Shown one piece after another: positions 14,104 through 25,390 of a stretch of 64,000 nt of DNA. This DNA comes from Rhynchosporium graminicola (taxonomy: Eukaryota > Ascomycota > Leotiomycetes > Helotiales > Ploettnerulaceae). The notes below the pieces were generated by a model. It saw only the letters and a list, made by a program, of their open reading frames with translations. It had not been told where the DNA came from and did no database searches. Position 1 is the first letter of the stretch; each line of letters opens with the position of its first letter. The stretch covers positions 186,001 to 250,000 of the forward strand of contig FJUW01000047.1 in NCBI GenBank assembly GCA_900074885.1, read 5' to 3'. The position numbers were made by a program, and so were the translations under genes.

Positions 14104-15053
14104 TCAGCAGACAAGAGACCTTAAGCTAATTTCTTCCGCAGGGTTAACCAGACACATTAAACCACCTAGCCTCTGATCAGCTTCCAACATCCCCAACTCA
14201 AGAAAACACCCAAAGACATACCTACTACCCCTCTTCCACCTTACCCCATCCCCAACATCCTGAAGCAATCTCCTTCCCCTCGTATACCTCCGTCGATACT
14301 TAATACTGCATTTCCCACAACGTTCTTTCGAGCCACTTTTCCCGCCCTCCTCACAGCGAGTGAACCTTTCGCATGTCCCGCAGTACTTGAAGCTAGGCGG
14401 GAAGAAGGACTTGATGTGGTAATGCAACTCGCAGTGGGCGGGTGCGTAGAGGACGGGGACACAGTGTCGGCATCCTTGAGGCTTTGGCTGTGGTGTTGCG
14501 GAGTGCGGAGAGCCGGATGAGAGGGGCAGCTTGAGTGTGAATGGTGAGTTGAGAGTGTAGAAACTTTTGCTGGGCGGTGGTTAGTGTGGTTCAGCTAGGT
14601 CTGAGCTGATGTGTTAAGTTATCCGAGTACGGATATGAAAGGAGGATTCTCACAGTGGAGACTGAGAAGTGTGAGGAGGTGTGTAAAGCCATAACGAGCC
14701 TCAAGAGTCGAAACTAAAACTTTCAGATGCAACTTTGCTCTTAGAACTTCGTGATATAAGAGCGATGTTAAGGTGAGTTCTTGCATGATGACGTACCAGA
14801 CTAAACTGAAGCAAATCGCATCAAATGCATCCTGCAGCAAATCAGAGATCTTGTAGTGTATCTCAGGCGGCAGATTCAGAAAGGGTGCGCAGTTCCCACG
14901 TGCTGGACTCAATATCTCCTGCATTCTCGCCCGCGCGATGGCGTATTCTCGCTCTGCTGATTCTATTGCAAAATTCTGGCTTGCTGGTGCCGCTGTGAAG
15001 TTCTCGTGGGGTTTCCTTGGACGTGGTTGGGAATACATTATGGTTTGCTGCAA
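14104..15053 (-). CDS. F-box-like protein with Cys-rich C-terminus, splicing unresolved
   Basis: Two minus-strand coding blocks probably form one gene. The first (15053 down to about 14820) has the F-box-like core FLNLPPEIHYKISDLL, the usual LPxEI start of fungal F-box domains. The second (about 14570 down to 14104) reads SFYTLNSPFTLKLP, then CRHCVPVLYAPAHC and FKYCGTCERFTRC, a Cys/His pattern seen at the C-terminus of many fungal F-box proteins. Between them the frame changes and I could not find one splice pair that joins both in frame; donors at GTACGTCATC and GTGAGAATCC are candidates. F-box proteins are substrate receptors of SCF ubiquitin ligases, through Skp1. Either a short extra intron exists or the gene is damaged. 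The boundaries are the outer limits of the two blocks. Confidence 0.5.
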
Positions 15054-16229
15054 AGCTAGGTAAGGCTGATTGATATAAGTTTGGGGTTTGTATCAATGTC
15101 TAAGCATGGAGTGAATAAGGCTTATGGTTATCTAGTGGGTTGAAGATGATTACTTTCATAGTTCTCCTACCAGGTGACTGACTTCCTTTCCGGGGTTCGT
15201 TGTGGGTGGAGCCTACTAGATGGGTAGTTGGGTCGACCAGACCAGCTAGGCATCATTACCCATCCGAAGCTTACCGAAACCCTTCTCCTGGGGAAAGAGG
15301 ATGTGATGTGAGTAAAATTCGAAGGCTTTTTTGAAATCGAAATTTTCCTAAATGGTGAGTGCTTTGCGAAGGGTAACGAGGGACGGAGAAGGAAGGAGCA
15401 AGGAGCAAGGAGCGTTTCCTCTCAAGGGCACTCTGTGGTTCACTATCCAAGCTTGTCTAAGTCGTCAATATAAGACCGTTGAGGATTTTTCAAAAGCTGC
15501 TTTAACGTATTTGAAAGAGCAATAATACAGCGCCTAATCCCCGGAATGGAATTACGACAATATCAATGGGCCAGTTCCAAATAACAGGGCCGTACTAGAT
15601 GTCGAGATAAATCTCATAATAGCATTTCAGAACCATTCATTTGAGGCCTCAGAAGCACGAGTCTTGATTTGAAGACCACAAAGAAGTTTTTTTCAAGAAT
15701 CGCAGGCGGTTGCAACATCTCATAATTCATGATGAATCTCTCACAGTCCAAAGACATGGAATTATAGCTCAGTGCCGCTTCTGTGTCTTCTGCGAGAAGG
15801 AAAACCGAAGCCCTTTCGACTTTCGTGAATGGCATGTCGACGAAGAATTTTTCATACTACTAGAGGAATAAAAACGACAGTTATTCTACTCGGAGATCAA
15901 GGAGAACGATCCTCGTGCTTGGACTTCCATATAATTTTGCATCGGTGAGTCAGAAGAATAATTTCGTGATGTATAGTTTCCATACAAGTAAAAGTCTCCG
16001 ATCGATTTCGTGACTTCAGATTGTCACATTTAAACAAAGTCCTCAAACAGTTTCCCCAACTTTCCTGACATGTGAGCTATTGTAGGTGAACTCTGACTTG
16101 GTTCAAAAGGTTATGCCAGGTATCAATTAAAGCATTCTTTTCCGTTAAAGGCTAACGATTCCTTGAAGCAGGTTCTCATAAGGGATATAATGATAATCCC
16201 GCCATGTCCATTTTATTGCGAGTCCATAA
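15054..16229. other. Gene-free stretch
   Basis: About 1.2 kb between the F-box-like start and the 3' end of the tricalbin-like gene. A short AAGGAGC tandem occurs near 15395-15412. A 73-codon minus-strand open frame (15614-15835) has no recognisable sequence and is not called. Confidence 0.45.
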
Positions 16230-19200
16230 TCAAAACTCGGACTCCACATCAGATTTCCTCCCTTGCAAAGTGCCTTCTTTCAAAGCCCTTCGCATAGCAA
16301 ACTTCGCCTCGTTCTTTGCGAATTGTAAGTTGCGCACCGGCCTCCACTGCAAAGGTCCTTCTCGTTTCCGATGCAGTTCTTGCTTATCCTCGTTATAGTT
16401 TTTGATCTGTCTGACGGGTTTTTTCACACGGGAGAGTAAGCCTTTACAAGCGAGCTTCTTTGCACTTTCTCCTTTGATGTGAACCCCAGTACTGTCGTTT
16501 GTCTCGCTATCCCTCTGACTTTCGCCATCGACTTGACCCTCTGCCTGCTCATTCTCAAATGGTTCGTGATTAGTAGCGTCACGGAAGCCGAGATCACTCT
16601 CGCCCGTATCAGATTCGAGTGAATCATTCTCTTCCTCACTCCTCCACTCATCCGGTTCGGCCTTGTTCTCATTCATAGTCCGTTCTACGCCTCTTTCATG
16701 TGTTTGATGATCCGTAAGTCGAGCAGGATCTTCACCAAAAGCCCCTCTCCAATCTGTACCGTCCTTAGACAACCACTTCTGCCTTTCCTCCTTATCTGCT
16801 TCCGAGAGGAAATCTCGATCTTGCATCCAAGATCGGTCATGCAATTCTTTCACCGCCTGCGGAAGCTCTTTCGTCACTATAGACACCCGTACTGCGTCGC
16901 AGTTGCAGGCGGCCCAGGTTTCCTGCGTCTCGCGAGAATCATTACCAGTAACAAAAGCACTATGATCCTGATCAGTTCCAGCCTTGAACCGACCTCGGAA
17001 TTGTAGCCGTCCTATTTCTTCAATTATGATGTCTGGGATACTCGTATAATTATCTTCGGTAATGTAAATTTGAGTCAACCGCATGCCTTTGTCGGACTTC
17101 CAGATTGGAATATTGATAAGCTCCTCCTTGTTGTCTTCCAGACGATGTAGCCAGATAATAGCATATGCTTCAGCACTTCTTTTGCTGGCTGAGTGAAGCT
17201 CGAATATCACTGGGGACCGGTAACGATATTTCACCGGGAGCCTTACCTTACTGTTGCCTTCCTCATCAACCATATCCCAGTATACTCCGTCCTGTCCTTC
17301 CGCTTTCTTACATTGAGCCCTCGATATATTTCCAGAGCTGCCACCCGTCCTCATTTTGAGTTTAGTCTTTGTTGTAAGCCCGGTTGCATGTATTTTGTCC
17401 GAGGTGAACTCAAAGGTACCGACATCCCAACCTAGTTGCACGGGCGTTAATCGTGTCTCGACGCTGCGGAACAGTAGAGAAATTCTTATGCGACCAAATC
17501 CGATGCCTCCATGCAACGGATACCACCTTGTAACTTGGGAACTACTTTTGAAGAATCTCAGAGAGCTTAAGCGGAATGACGCCAAGAATGGGATCATGCT
17601 GGCGCGATATACATATCAGCATCATGGTACGAAATGCTCAATATGACAGGTTTATCAAAGAAATTTGCTGAGACCAAAAGCGCAGAAGATAGGTAACAGC
17701 CAGTGAACTTACCTTTCTCATACGCTGATCTCGAACCGTAACAGTAACAATACTGGATCGCCAGTCTCTTATGAATCTCTCAGTACCAGCATTGAATATT
17801 GGTTTACTGCTGACTGCATTCGTGCGTGATCTATACACCTAGAATATATTAGCGCTCAACCCTCTGATTTTTCCCAGCTGGCCTACCAGCTCGTCTTTAT
17901 ACAAAATCGTACAATATCCGCTAGGAAGCTTCTCATTCTCCTCGTCCTTGTTTTCTCCACTTGGCTTAGCAGGCTCGAACTCACGGCCTACAAGTTTGCC
18001 TTGACTTCTTTTGAGATTCTGTAATTCGAGATTGACGATTTGATGGATGACGACACAGCAAATTCCACTGGGCCAGAGTGGATCTGGAGGTGTGCTGACA
18101 ACAGCTTCTTCGACTGAAGTGTCAAGCGAACCCTTCTAATCTTGCAACTCCTTTTCGTCACTAAGTTCATCAGGCAGGATGACGTCCTTTCCGTGCGCTT
18201 TGAGAGCTAGTCGTAAATTTACTTTGCCAAAGTAGCCAACCTCCCAATGAAGTTCGCCAGGCATCATCTTACCCTTATGTATTCCGCGAAGTCTAGAGAC
18301 CTGGGGGTACATCTTCCCAGGATGCTGAATCATTTTTTGCATTGACAACTCAACCTTGCCAACAACATCATCCGCTGTGGCTCGATCAGAGTCCCACAAT
18401 TCCATGGAAAGCTGCTCATCGGCCTTGATGAGTTCTGGAGTGACCAAAAGAGCGCATGTCTCCTCCCAAATAGGGTTCAAGTCATCCTGTATAACTCTTG
18501 TGCAATACATCGGCTTACCGTATTTTGAGAAACTTACAGTGACGTAAGGATCACTTCCACCACCTTTGCTGCCATGTCGATCCTGTTTACTAAGCCCTGT
18601 AGCTCTGTGTATCCGGATCCACAGAACGCCTAGCGCTTCTGTCTCTTCCTGTATATCATCCCCTTTCAGAAGCTTCGTCATATCGAGAGTCATGGACTTG
18701 GGAGCAACATATTCATTGGCGGCCGCTCCTAAAGATCAATGTATCAGTCGTATATTCTGGACCGACAAAAAAGAGGAGCATCGTGAAGCACTATCAAGAT
18801 GCCTAAACGATGGATGCAGGGGAGCTCACCAATGGCATGATTGACGAATCTAGAAATTAAAGGCAGATCTAATACGTTGGTCCCAGCATCTATCAATGGC
18901 ACGCAACCAGCCTGTACTTTAGGCAAACCCATGAGAGTAAAAGTCACCGATTTCAGGAAAGGTGGCTCGTGAGACAATTGTAGTCTGAGGCGAACTGTGC
19001 CAACCAATCCTTGCAGTTCTACGAAAATTGGAAGTGGCCTAATCTAATATTAGCCGTGGTAAATGTATCATGGTCGCGAGCAGACATACACGCCGAATAA
19101 TCCTTTCACACCCAGATGAAAACTAGCTGCATATGCATGTTTCTAGCCTTTTCGGAGGTTCCAGCGCCGGTGGGTGCTGCATGGTATGCAAACGAACACT

Positions 19201-20433
19201 CGAGGTTATAGTGATCTCCCCCTTCTTCATCAGCCAGAAATTCTTGTGAGTCTTTCTTCTGTTTATTCTGCGTATGAATCTCGTTCTTTATTCTAGACAC
19301 ATGGCTATCGGGAAGTGCGCGAAGACTGAGCACGCGGAGAGGGTTATTTCCCCTTTGAGAATTGACGAGTTAGCAATCGCATGTTCTGAGAGATGGACGT
19401 GGATAAGACATGTCATGAAAGAATCTAGGGACATTGGAAAGAAGGGGAGATGGGCTTCTACAATACGTACTGATTGATCTCGGTGACTCGAACATTCTCG
19501 ATCACACTGGGAACAGAAGCTTGCATAATATCTTCGAGAGTATCTGCAATGGAAGCAAACGTGTCGGGATCGATCAGTCCCCACATGATCCCCAAGAACG
19601 TATTTATCCATTCGACTGATTCTGGAATGAGATTGGCGGTTGCCTGGTCAGTCAGTCAGAGAACTCACCACGGATGGGCTATACATACCGTCTCTCCACG
19701 GGTCTTTTCTGTGCTCCATTCTTGAGCTCTCCCCTTCTTGATCAAGTCTTTCATCCAAAGACGTATGCCCGAGGCTATACAAAGTCCCAGTGGAACCAGC
19801 CCATAGAGAGCACCACCGGAAAATTTGCCAAGCGCAACAATCGCAATCAACACACTTGCACAGAAAATGTTGGTCTTCCACTCCAAAGCCTCAAACATAG
19901 GCTCATAAGAGGTCGACGTTGTTGGGTGGAAAAGAATGTTCGTCTTCTCGCCATGGATTGGAACATCGGAAGTTGTGTTTGGTTCAACTGGATCAGGAGG
20001 TGCAGTAATGTCTTGATTTTTCCTGTACTCTTCGCCTGACTGTGTTTTATCAGTCATGACGTGAGTTTCCTTGTTGACATTTGCATTTGGAACAAATGAC
20101 TTTTTTGGTTAGGTCAGCACGATAAACTGCGCCTCCACTTGTAGCAAGACTCACCTGAGGCTTCTCGACGGCTCTCATAAATTCTTTATCGACATCTTCG
20201 ATTTCAACATGCCGTCCTGTGGTGGGATCGGTAACACTTTTCCTTGTTCCCGAAACACCTGGCTCTGAAGCGCTGTGATCCTTGACTTCTCCAGAGATCA
20301 AACCTTCGTCGATCTTCTTGTCTCGTTCCTTCTTGTCTATATCGAGACTTTCCAGGAATTGCTGAATATTTGGTATGGGATTTGTTCCGGAGTAGTGGCT
20401 TCCAGGACCTACTTTCTGATCATTGGACGACAT
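16230..20433 (-). pseudogene. Tricalbin-like SMP/C2 lipid-transfer protein, interrupted
   Basis: Eight minus-strand exons can be read: 20155..20433, 19689..20069, 19471..19643, 19090..19352, 18830..19038, 17887..18728, 17713..17838, 16230..17598, about 1,214 codons. In order they give a disordered N-terminus, a hydrophobic anchor (FCASVLIAIVALGKFSGGAL), an SMP-type lipid-binding domain (SVEWINTFLGIMWGLIDPDT), a C2 domain (DPYVTVSFSKYGKP...DDLNPIWEE), further C2-like segments and an acidic/basic tail. Tricalbins tether ER to plasma membrane and move lipids. Three lesions break it. One base is missing near 19116-19121 (frame lost after MHMQLVF). An in-frame TAG sits at 18136-18138 after DEKELQD. 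One extra base lies in an A-run near 17541-17552. Family-like sequence resumes after each. Splice sites are all intact, so decay looks recent. Sequencing error could explain the indels but not easily the TAG. Confidence 0.8.
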
Positions 20434-21331
20434 GAGGGCGGCTTAGACCTCAGGAAAAGAGTACATTGACCTCGGGTATTCAGGAGCTCTTGTAGATGTT
20501 AAAAAAAAAGAAAGTTGGTCTAGCTTCCAAGATCTACTTATACCTAGGTAAGTATCATAATAATTAAGGTGGATATTAGGAGAGCAATTGGGTATATTCA
20601 TGTTCATGATCAGCTTTCTACCAAGCAAGAATTGCTTGAACGCAAGAGCAGGTGATAGGATCGTTGTTTACAAAAAGGTACCTATTACTGGCTTCCCCTT
20701 TCCAAATTGGGAAGACGCGAATCGAACCGCGGGGCTTGAAGGTGATGTCATCGTCGTGCTGGAGAGCACCTTGCCGGGGCATTCAAGCATCATTAATTGA
20801 AAACCACTATGAGCAAGAGTCAATCCTTGGAAATACTGTAAGACGATGCTAAGATATGCATATAAATGCATTCTAGTGTGAAAACAACACTCGAACTGTC
20901 TATAGCATTGCTATGATCCCAGAATAACACAATCTGCTCATAGAAGCGAGAGTGGACCCTTGGAACGTAAATAACCCGAAAGCGGCTTCGCGGGGTAATA
21001 ACCACATCCCATTATTGCGTGACGTTGTAGCTGCATACCGTAATCTGTGATAGCTTGTTGCCAGAGTGTGACTCCGAGACAAGCTCGGCTTATGTTATTT
21101 GGAGATCATTGCTTTCCAGTGTACATAGTGTCTAAGGTGTCTTAAAAGGACATTTTATAGTGAGTTAAACAAACCCTTCATAACCTCAATGTGGATATTG
21201 ACAAACCTCAAACTCCTCACATGTTTGAGGAACTAAGGCAATCTAAGAAATCCGTCGATATCGTCGATATTTAGGCCACTTTGAGCATCGTCTTGTCAGA
21301 CACACAAGTGCTCGACTCGACTTGATACGAA
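20434..21331. other. Divergent promoter region
   Basis: About 900 bases between the tricalbin-like start (leftward) and the GlcNAc-6-phosphate deacetylase start (rightward). An A-run lies at about 20501-20509. The sequence near 20720-20735 superficially resembles a tRNA T-arm but does not fold as one. Confidence 0.45.
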
Positions 21332-22558
21332 ATGCCTTCCGCAGTTCAGTTTGTAAATTGTCGACAGTGTAAGGAAGGAAGACTTGTGGAAACTCCTCTC
21401 ACAATCGACTTGACGACAGGACTCATCATAGCCAACTCTCCACTTCCCCCAGACACCGAACAAATCGACTTGAAGAACGCCATAATCTCTCCCGGATTCT
21501 TGGAGCTTCAAACCAATGGCGCTTTGGGTTTTCACTTTGCCCATTATACTCAGCCACAGACATACCAAGCAGGTGTGCGAAAGCTCGCTCGGTACCTCCC
21601 ATCGACAGGTGTAACAGGCTTCTATCCAACGATACCGACTGTCTCGCCCGAAATCTTTCAGGGAGCACTGCCATTTCTCAAGCCACAAGATGCTCCGAAC
21701 TCAGCTTCAGTACTTGGAGCTCATGTGGAGGGTCCGTTTCTGGCACCGTCAAAGAAAGGTGCTCATGATGCAAAGAACATGCATGTTCCGGAATCTGTAT
21801 CACTTGAGTCGATTTATGGGAAAGAGAATCTCGAAAATTCTATTCGAATGGTAACTTTGGCACCTGAATTACCAGGAGCGCTTGCCCATATCGATACGCT
21901 GACCAAGCAATATGGAATCCATGTTTCAATGGGACATAGTGCTGCAACCCACGAGGAAGGTCTGGCAGGATTGAAAGCCGGAGCAAATCTCATCACGCAC
22001 ACGTTCAATGCGATGACTCCGCTGCACCATCGTGAGCCTGGACTTCCAGGTACGTCGCCCATCTGAGCATGGTCTATAAGCAAGAGACTCATTTCTACCC
22101 GAGGTCTCATATCTGATCCATCGCCACCATTCTTCTCTATCATCGCCGATTCTATACATTTACATCCACGCATCGTGGGCATTGCCTATCGATCATCCCC
22201 CAGTCACTGTATTCTCATTACAGACAGTATCGAACTATCTGGCTTACCTGACGGAATGCATCCTGGACATGCGCAGATACCGTTCCATCAGCTGAAGGAA
22301 GGCAACAAGGTAACCATTGAAGGGACTGATACTCTCATCGGGACATGCATTGGGCTTGACGAATGCATAAGGAATCTTATGGCATGGGCCGAGATCCCGG
22401 TCGAGAAAGCTGTCAGATGCGTCACTGAGAATGTAGCAAATGCAATGCATTTGAAGAACCGAGGGACACTGGACCTTGGAAGAAGAGGGGATATTGTAAT
22501 ACTGAGCGAGGCTGGAAAGGTAAGAGAGACCTGGATCTTAGGCAAAAGGATAACGTGA
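21332..22558 (+). CDS. DAC1: N-acetylglucosamine-6-phosphate deacetylase
   Basis: Exons 21332..22049 and 22104..22558 (intron GTACGT...CGAG, phase 1) give 390 residues, the usual length. It removes acetate from GlcNAc-6-phosphate, giving glucosamine-6-phosphate in chitin and amino-sugar catabolism. NagA-family motifs are intact: PGFLELQTNG at the start of the barrel, GAHVEGPFL with the metal-binding Glu, SMGHSAATHEE and LITHTFNAMTPLHHREPG with metal-binding His residues, and ITDSIELSGLPDG carrying the catalytic Asp. It is cytosolic, with no signal peptide. In many fungi the GlcNAc catabolic genes (transporter, kinase, deaminase, Ron1 regulator) are clustered. Here the neighbours are unrelated, so any cluster is dispersed or lies outside the window. 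Confidence 0.95.
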
Positions 22559-22674
22559 GAAGCATAGATGAACTCGCAAATATCCATACGGGAGTGGGAA
22601 ATAGTTTAGAAGCAAATCTCGACTCCTTGTCTAACAACGCCGCCCAATGCATATAACACAATGTGTACAAACGA

Positions 22675-23560
22675 TCACATATATGGCTTCAACTGCCCAT
22701 TGTTATCGTACTTCGCTTCTGCTCCCTGTCAGCACAATCAGAATAGACTCTAGGAATCACTTACTGAAGAACGTATAACTCAATGTCACCTGCTCAATGC
22801 CCCTCATATTCGGATCATTCACAAAGTCGGGATCAATATAAAAGAATACCGGCATATCCACTGTTTCTCCCGCATTCAACCTCTGCTCCTCAAAGCAAAA
22901 ACACTGAATCTTTGAGAAATATGGCGCTACCTGCGCAGGTGTCACACTGTATGTAGCCACCCCAATAATATCATCATTCGACCTGTTCGTCGCAGTGTAA
23001 AATGCTAAAGCTGTTTCGCCAGGAAGGACTCGCACTTCGCGCTGTTGAGGAGTGAACTTCCACGGCATGACATCCGAGACCGAGCCATTGAAGGTAATTC
23101 GTATGCGTTTCGCAGATGTAACTGGTCTGAGACGAGTAGAAGGATCGCCGCCATCGTCTGTACCTCCATGTCCAGGTGCCTTAATTGGTTGCCCTCCCCA
23201 GCCTGTGGTTTGGCAGATCTAGGCATGTTAGCTGGTGCTGGATGTGGCGGGGTGTGGATGGACGCAGACCATTTTGTACATCGGGACAGAACCATATGAA
23301 AAGGCAACTGTCCCTAGGATCACACTGAGAGTATAATACAATGTAGAGGCATTCTTTGTTGCAAAAGGTGCTCGCAATTGCTCCATCGTAGGCGCAACAT
23401 TCTGTCTAAAATTCGTGGAGTTCGAGATTGTCCGGCTGTTTATGGATGGTTTGAAGAACGGCGTGGAGGGATTGCGGCGAGCCGTTCTGGCGCAGGAGGA
23501 GCATACCCAAGCTGCATCTTTGCGAGCAAGACTCGATAATAACCGTGGAAAGCTATTCAT
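22675..23560 (-). CDS. COX11: Cytochrome c oxidase copper chaperone Cox11
   Basis: Minus-strand exons 23270..23560, 22765..23218 and 22675..22718. The chosen ATG gives 262 residues starting MNSFPRLLSSLARK, a good mitochondrial presequence; an upstream in-frame ATG at 23609-23611 would add 17 residues. One inner-membrane helix (LYYTLSVILGTVAFSYGSVPMY) is followed by the intermembrane-space Ig-like domain. The copper-binding motif is present as QCFCFEEQ, and the family ending YTFF is followed across the last intron by KAKYDNNGQLKPYM. The acceptor GGGAGCAG was picked because it restores this family-like tail; reading straight through would end at YTFFSK. Cox11 delivers CuB to Cox1 during complex IV assembly. 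It shares a promoter region with the divergent mitochondrial cupin gene. Confidence 0.95.
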
Positions 23561-24009
23561 TGTATGTTGCGTTGCGATACAGGCTTCGAAATAAGCTTTA
23601 CTTATTCTCAATATTATGCTTCACCTCATCATCATCGGCAAATCGTTCATCCGCGCCGACTGGTGCATTTAGTTTCGGGCTTTGTTTTCATTCGATTGAA
23701 CTAAATCTTTGTGTCTGTTTTTTTGAGAGAGTGCTGAATTGAACACCAGAAAATAGTATCGTTATTGCTAGGCGTCAACATTTATTGGCTTGGCTGAGTA
23801 GGCTCTATAGCTTAATATTAAGTTGCTTTTCGCTGTCTGTAAGAGCAGCTTATCGGGTGAGAATGTGCTGATAGTACGAACCCCGAGGCGAACCAAGGAT
23901 GCATGACATCACTTACAAGCTCACTAGCAGCTGTCTTTGACCACCTATTTATGTCTGTATTCTAAACAGTATATCTCTGACATAATAGTATCATTCCTTC
24001 TCATTCTTC
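23561..24009. promoter_or_regulatory. Divergent promoter of COX11 and the cupin gene
   Basis: About 450 bases separate two divergent starts that both encode mitochondrial presequences. No specific factor site was identified. Confidence 0.4.
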
Positions 24010-24720
24010 ATGTTCATCTCAAGGGTTTCACGCACACTATCTCTGCGCAATCAACTCCACAAGTCTTTCAAAACTTCCGTACTCACAGCTCACCCCATAC
24101 AATCGCGAACCATGGCATCGATGAAAGCAAATACGGGCATACCAGCTCACGACAGTAAGAAGAGCTAGAAGCCTCTATCTTCCTGATATTGACCTGTTCT
24201 GCAGTGGTATACTTTCCTAAGATGACTTCCAAGCTGCCCGCTTCATCTGGAGAGTTTCGCAAGGTGCTTTTTACAGGACTTTATTCTCAGGTGGTCTTGA
24301 TGACTATTCCTGTAGGAGGAGATATCGGAGATGAGGTCCATACCGTAGATCAAGCATTGACCTTCACATCCGGCAAAGGCAAAGCAACGATCAATGGAAA
24401 GGATCAAGATGTGGAAGCCGGAGATCTGATGGTGGTTCCTGCTGGAACCCAGCACCAGTTTATCAACACTGGAGACTCGCCTCTTGTAAGACCCTCATCA
24501 TACTAACTTGAAGGTGAACCTGGAAAAGGCTGATATGTTTTCAAAGATCTTGTATACAATCTACTCACCAGCTGAACACGCACCTACCTCTCTTCATCAC
24601 ACGAAGGAGCAGGGTGACAAGGAGGAAGAAGATGAGATTGATGAGGCGCCGGAGTGGAGTCAGAAAAGTAAGAAGGAGAACGAGGACGCCGGTTTGGTGA
24701 AACTCAGCGGAAAGTACTGA
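24010..24720 (+). CDS. Small cupin-domain protein with mitochondrial presequence
   Basis: Exons 24010..24154, 24205..24485 and 24547..24720 give 199 residues. The second intron contains a perfect TACTAAC branch site. The single cupin barrel has both conserved motifs: GGDIGDEVHTVDQALTFTSG, and AGDLMVVPAGTQHQFINTG; the metal ligands would be the Glu/His residues of the first and the His of the second. The end is acidic and Lys-rich. The first ATG (24010) adds MFISRVSRTLSLRNQLHKSF and further basic residues, a convincing mitochondrial targeting sequence. An internal ATG at 24112 (MASMKAN, in CCATGG context) would give a 165-residue cytosolic form, so dual targeting is possible. The family is widespread in bacteria and fungi; its substrate is unknown. 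Confidence 0.88.
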
Positions 24721-25390
24721 GCGAGACTGGTCCTAAGTTGAAATCCACGGTGTCACATTAATGTTTATGGTCACAAAGCCTTCAAACACACTAAGTTTGA
24801 AAATTACTACCACGGTTTTCCTCCTCAGTTCCTGAAATCATCAATCGCTGTGTATACTTGTACAGGATGGTATTGGATATATCGGGAGACGCCTCATGGA
24901 GGGTCGTCTCGAACCGCTCAGATGCTTAATCCACACATCTCCGTCCCTGTTCCAACTCCTGCATCTCTCCTGCCATAGTATGTCTTAGTATGCCTTGAAA
25001 TTTAATTAAAAGCCTCGTGCTTATGCAAAGTAAGCAGATGCAGTATAAAGCTTTTCCCCAAATGGTCTTAGCACATGGAAATCCAGCAAATCGTTAACAT
25101 GCGCGTTCGGGTCAAAGTCATCCTTGCCCTGAGACGCAAAGTGAGTTCTTACCTATGCTCTTGAACAAGATATGTGTTGCGCTGCTTACAGCGACCATTG
25201 TAAGAGCTAAGCTGGCTTGATATGCGCGGCTGCGATTGGATAGTACGTGCAACGAGAAACCAATAGATATGTGTGGGAGCACAAAGTTTCAGTATCGATT
25301 GAAGTATAAAGACGAAGACATTTTCGCTCTGCATTTAGTAGTAAAATGCAACTTGCTTGTTTCCCAGTACATCGATCCGTATTGTAGCAA
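24721..25390. other. Gene-free stretch
   Basis: 3' flank of the cupin gene and 5' flank of the decayed oxidase. No conserved open frame or repeat is seen. Confidence 0.45.

Noticed and set aside
20690..20790. tRNA-like sequence on the minus strand (GGTTCGATTC near a GC-rich stem)
   Set aside because: With a standard seven-base T-loop the T-stem has two or more mismatches, and no matching 5' acceptor strand exists.
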